Part shown: one piece after another, positions 60,307 to 64,000 of the stretch
Layout: each line of letters starts with the position of its first letter
How positions within the stretch are numbered: position 1 is the first letter of the stretch
NCBI RefSeq assembly: GCF_001640805.2
Contig: NC_066833.1
Span: 2,970,243-3,034,242 of the forward strand
From: Lates calcarifer
Taxonomy: Eukaryota; Chordata; Actinopteri; Centropomidae
DNA: 64,000 nt
Reading direction: 5' to 3'
The notes under the pieces: generated by a model
The model's database searches: none
Told to the model about the DNA's origin: nothing
What the model saw: the letters and a program-made list of their open reading frames with translations, nothing else
Translations under genes and position numbers: made by a program

Positions 60307-63265
60307 ATGAGGCTCTACGCCTGGGCTGGAGCGCGGTGTCTTGTGCCCGTCCTGGTTCTTCTGACTGTCCTCTATGTCAGAGCAGCCAGGGAGAGACACT
60401 ATTACATCGCTGCTGTTGAGCTAGACTGGAAATATGACACACAGAGGTAGGATACTGGTTGAGGATTTGTGATATTAAATGATAGCAATAGGTGTCAAAG
60501 ACTATTTTTACATTTATTGTGAGAATAATATTTGGCAATTATGTTATATTATATTTTTGTTTCATTATTAATTTTCATTTAAAATTCTGTCCTCCTAAGC
60601 TAATCTAAGAAGTCTGAACTAGCATTCTCTTATTGAAGTTGTTTGTACTTTGTAAAAACAGTCCAGTCTGTCCTTGTTTCATTTCTCTGTCAGTCTGTAT
60701 TTTCATATCTCCATATCTTGTTGATATGCAGTGCTTACTGTGAGTAATTCCTTTTTCTAATGCACTGATTCATGTTTTGTGTTTTTCCACCATTCCTCAG
60801 GTCTGGTCCCACCTATAAGAAAGTGGTCTTTCGGGAGTATGAGAAAGACTTCAGGCAGGCTAAGACTCATCCCTCCTGGTTAGGTAAATGCTGTGTAGGG
60901 TTAAATGAATGCAGACTGTCTGGCTGTAATAATGAAGAAAACCCTTTTCCTGTCTTCAGATTCACTTGTCACACAGATAGAAACATTTATTTCCTAATTT
61001 TCCAGAGGGGAATTGTTATGCACGTAACTCAGCAGGTTTCTCAAAAAGAACAGTATTTTGAAACTAATTAGAGAGGAAATTAAGATGTGTTTAACTGGTA
61101 CATACTAGAAAGTACCTGCTGATTTATGTGTGTTATTAAATCAAAATAACACAATATGATATAATATTTTTACACAGAGTACAAGAAGAGTGGCAAATAA
61201 AAGAAAAACAAGAGGAGATGCATAAAGAGAGACATAATAGGACAATAGAGGGTTTGAAGAGTATTGAGAATGGCCTTCACAGTCAAAAAAATCTCAACTC
61301 ACCTATGGGAGATTTTGGCATCAGCTCTCTCCACCACCATTATCAAAAAATGAGTAAATATCTTTTGGATGAAAAGCGTTCCTCCTTCCAGTACAAAGGC
61401 TTACAGAATCTGTGGTAAGGAGTATTGAAGCTGTTCTCGAGGCCACAAGACAAAACCAAAGACACTGTTCTTCAGGCACTCTTATAGGTGGAGCAAGGAG
61501 GTAGTAAAAGTCTTTAGTATTCAGTCATGCATATACTTCATCAGAAACCTGAGCTTAACCTATGCATTCTTTTTATATGTAGGGGGATACTTCAGTATAT
61601 CACCTATCTATATAGCACAGTTTGTGAAGGACATACTAATGTCTCACTTCCCTCTATTCTTACAAACACTAATAACTCAGTAAGTACTTATTAACTGACT
61701 GATTTTTATTTTCTTTCTAATTTGTAAAAAAATGCATGGTTTTTTTTGTCTAGGAATGTTAAGACATAACAACAGCAGGGAAAGTAACAGACAAAGAACT
61801 GCCAGAACTAAACCAGACTAAATATACTGTATATCATGTAGTATTGCATTGAGGTACATTACAACACATGGACCAATGATGAAATTGCATTTGCTGGTCA
61901 ATGACAGTGAGTGAATCAACAGTAATAACACAGAAAGCCAGTAATGAGTCATTATGAAATGTCATTACTTGTTCTTGCGTGTCATGATGTGCAAAAACAT
62001 ATGGAAGTGTGGTGGGTTCCATATAACTCTGTTCTTCTCTGTAGGTCTAGTTGGACCCACGCTGAGGGCAGAGGAGGGGGAGATGATTGTCGTCACTTTC
62101 AGAAACATGGCGACCGGAGCACATAGCGTTCACCCACACGGGGTGGCTTACGGGAAACAGTCAGAGGGTGGGTGCAGTTGACTCCGACAGCTGTGGCAAA
62201 CCTGATGACGCCCACTATAACTCAGTGTGTCTGTTAGGGTCACAGTGGGTGCTCTTGATGTTACTCATTCTAATAATTACACAAGACTGGTCAACACAAC
62301 AAACAGCTTTGTTTGTCTTTTTCTAAAATATTAACCAGGACAGGCAGATTGTCAAAGTAGACGGTACTGAAGTCCAACAGGTTACATCTCTAAGCCCCCG
62401 GAAATCACTGTCTGTGTCCTCATATACAGAGAGAAATAACAAGATATTAGTGACATTACGGATTTAGGAAATTGAGTCTAAGTGCTCCTTAATTTGTATT
62501 TAATGCAAAAGTCAGAGTGCAGAGGAATTCAAAATTGAAAAGAGCCTGCAGGAAACTCATCATTAAGTCTTCATTATTTTTGGGACTTAAGCAGAATGTC
62601 ATGTCCCAAATTTAGTTAAGAAAGTCAATAATCTCCTCAGACCCCTGCACAGCCATGGTATTTAATTAATTTGACCTCCCTAACATGATACTAGTCATTC
62701 ATAATGTAGAGATTTTGTTCTCATTCAGACTGAATGCATTTTTGCAGGAGCCAACTACTTTGACAACACATCACAGAAAGAGAAAGAGGATGACGTTGTG
62801 CAGCCAAACAGTGAACATGTTTACTACTGGGAGGTGACGCCAGAGGTTTCTCCGCAGTCAAATGACCCCACCTGTCTGACCTACACCTACATCTCCCACC
62901 AAAATGTTGTCGAGGACTACAACTCAGGCCTCATTGGTGCCTTGCTCATCTGCAAGCCTGGTAAGCAGTAAACTGTGGATATGTCTTCAATTTTGTTTGA
63001 TAGGGGGAAAAGCACAAAATGTCAACTGCTGTTGCTTGGAACTGAACTGGTGAATTATTTTTGACCTCTCTTTCCCTCTCTCCTATATTCTCTCTCTTTC
63101 CAGGCAGTCTGGATGAGCAGGGGGAGCAGATTGGCGTCCACCAGGAGTTTGTGTTCCTCTTTGGGGTTTTTGATGAGAAAGAGAGCACGTACAAAGCAAG
63201 TGGCCACGCCATCGACAACCATGTAAAATATACCATCAACGGATACACAAGGGGATCGCTACCTG
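60307..63265 (+). CDS. Coagulation factor V/VIII-family (multicopper oxidase fold) protein, 5' part
   Basis: Five exons join in frame: 60307-60446, 60801-60883, 62045-62167, 62748-62960 and 63104-63265. They give 240 residues, and the gene continues past the window edge. A signal peptide of about 26 residues precedes a first A (plastocyanin-like) domain: YYIAAVELDWKYD, YKKVVFREYE, GLVGPTLRAEEGE, then C158/C184 spaced as the A1 disulfide, and TINGYTRGSLPG. Ceruloplasmin and hephaestin have an extra segment after the first strand that is missing here, as in factor V. TSQKEKEDD and NSGLIGALL resemble factor VIII more, so F5 versus F8 is not settled. H104-P-H106 keeps one copper H-x-H pair, while Y163-I-S-H has lost a histidine of the next. 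There is an N-T-S sequon at N122. The start is the first ATG before the signal peptide. Confidence 0.85.
60884..62044 (+). other. Intron 2 of factor V/VIII-like gene, with repeat-like block
   Basis: GTAAAT and TGTAG ends bound this intron. The block at about 61,230-61,480 ('gagtattgagaatggccttc', 'catcagctctctccaccaccattatcaaaa', 'atatcttttgga', 'tattgaagctgttctcgaggcca') resembles a transposon-derived fish repeat I recall only vaguely. No coding exon is supported here. Confidence 0.5.
62168..62747 (+). other. Intron 3 of factor V/VIII-like gene
   Basis: GTGGGT and TTTTGCAG ends bound 580 bases. No repeat or coding sequence is recognised. The flanking exons encode the HPHG copper-site region and the conserved Cys pair. 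Confidence 0.7.
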
Positions 63266-64000
63266 GTTAGTCAGTCACTTAGACAGTAAGTCAAACTGTC
63301 AGTTAGTTGATCAGGTATCCTAAGTAATTTAAATATCCATCCATTACCTATACCACTTATACTTTGGATCTAAAATGTTAAAAAAAAAAAGTACATAATG
63401 ACTATGGACACTACTTGCTGCTGGCAGGTGTACATTAAACAGAGCTCAGTACACCACAGACTTAGTTCTGGTTGATAGTTAAACCTCTATTCTAAGTCAG
63501 TGTGCAAAGTTAATTAAGCAGTCAGTTTAACACCATGTGACTACAAAGACACTTAAAGTAAAATGGATCATGTCTCACTTAATGAGTACTGGGCTGAAAC
63601 TAAATAAAATAAATATTTTCATTATCAGCTAATTTCTTGGTTATTTTTTGACTAATCATTTAGTGAATAACAAGTTGAGGAGTTTTCTCTGCCCAACAGT
63701 CCAAAACCCAGGTCAACCTGAGGTGTATGGATATAACAAGTACTGGCAATCTTATCTTTATATACCAAAACATCTCAATGTGAACTTAATCATCACTTCT
63801 TTACTTTTTCTTTGGAACAGAGGAGCTTTGCCCATGATGTATTAGTTTAATCTTGTGATTCACTACGTTTACTTTTTTCCACTGTTGCTTATATATACAG
63901 ACCTATGGTGAGTGGTGCACACCCCTGTGTATGTGGTGTACAGTCAGTGAAAAAACATTCACCAGGTGCCGTGCATAAACAAATAACTCAAAGATAAAAT
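63266..64000 (+). other. Intron 5 of factor V/VIII-like gene (partial), with repeats
   Basis: The donor GTTAGT begins at 63,266 and no following exon is seen before the edge. A 'tatccatccattacctataccacttata' repeat fragment lies at 63,336-63,362 and a family A repeat at 63,591-63,715. Confidence 0.6.
63591..63715 (+). mobile_element. MITE-like repeat, family A, 5' fragment
   Basis: 'gggctgaaacta', 'tattttcattatcagctaattt', 'gactaatcattta' and 'ccaacagtccaaaaccca' appear in the order of the family A repeat also found at 15,548 and 58,206. Confidence 0.5.

Overview
The window is vertebrate nuclear DNA, almost certainly from a percomorph-type ray-finned fish. The evidence is AT-rich non-coding sequence, very dense (CA/TG)n microsatellites, several dispersed repeat families that I recognise from teleost genomes, and intron-split genes with GT-AG junctions whose spliced products align along their length with vertebrate CCDC80 and SLC35A5. 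All family and human-ortholog comparisons are from memory; no search was run. I found no bacterial, phage, CRISPR or other defence-type system.

Layout. Positions 1 to about 36,480 hold no gene I can support: a long non-coding stretch of microsatellites, decayed transposons and possible regulatory DNA. Its most striking part is a pair of perfect direct-repeat-1 nuclear receptor sites at 33,637-33,669. Positions 37,366-51,693 (+) are ccdc80, in ten coding exons that join in frame to 893 codons plus stop; a poly(A) signal lies at 52,302. Positions 57,682 down to 53,824 (-) are slc35a5, in nine coding exons that join to 427 codons plus stop, with a non-coding first exon near 59,148-59,215 and a CRE-containing promoter just beyond. 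Positions 60,307-63,265 (+) are the first five coding exons of a ceruloplasmin/coagulation factor V-VIII family gene that runs off the right edge.

How the genes relate. ccdc80 encodes a secreted matrix protein with three Dro/DUF4174 domains, a Thr-rich mucin-like tract and a Lys-rich segment. slc35a5 encodes a Golgi-type nucleotide-sugar transporter. The factor V/VIII-like gene encodes a secreted multicopper-oxidase-fold protein. They share the secretory pathway but I see no sign of a joint system. ccdc80 and slc35a5 are tail to tail, as I recall for human 3q13.2, whereas the factor V/VIII-like neighbour differs from the human arrangement, where ATG3 flanks SLC35A5.

The observations most worth checking are the tandem DR1 pair upstream of ccdc80, the long TG-repeat/AG-free 3' splice site before the Thr-rich exon, a perfect 19-bp hairpin in ccdc80 intron 1, a MITE-like element in intron 6, and an upstream ORF that would overlap the slc35a5 start codon after splicing.
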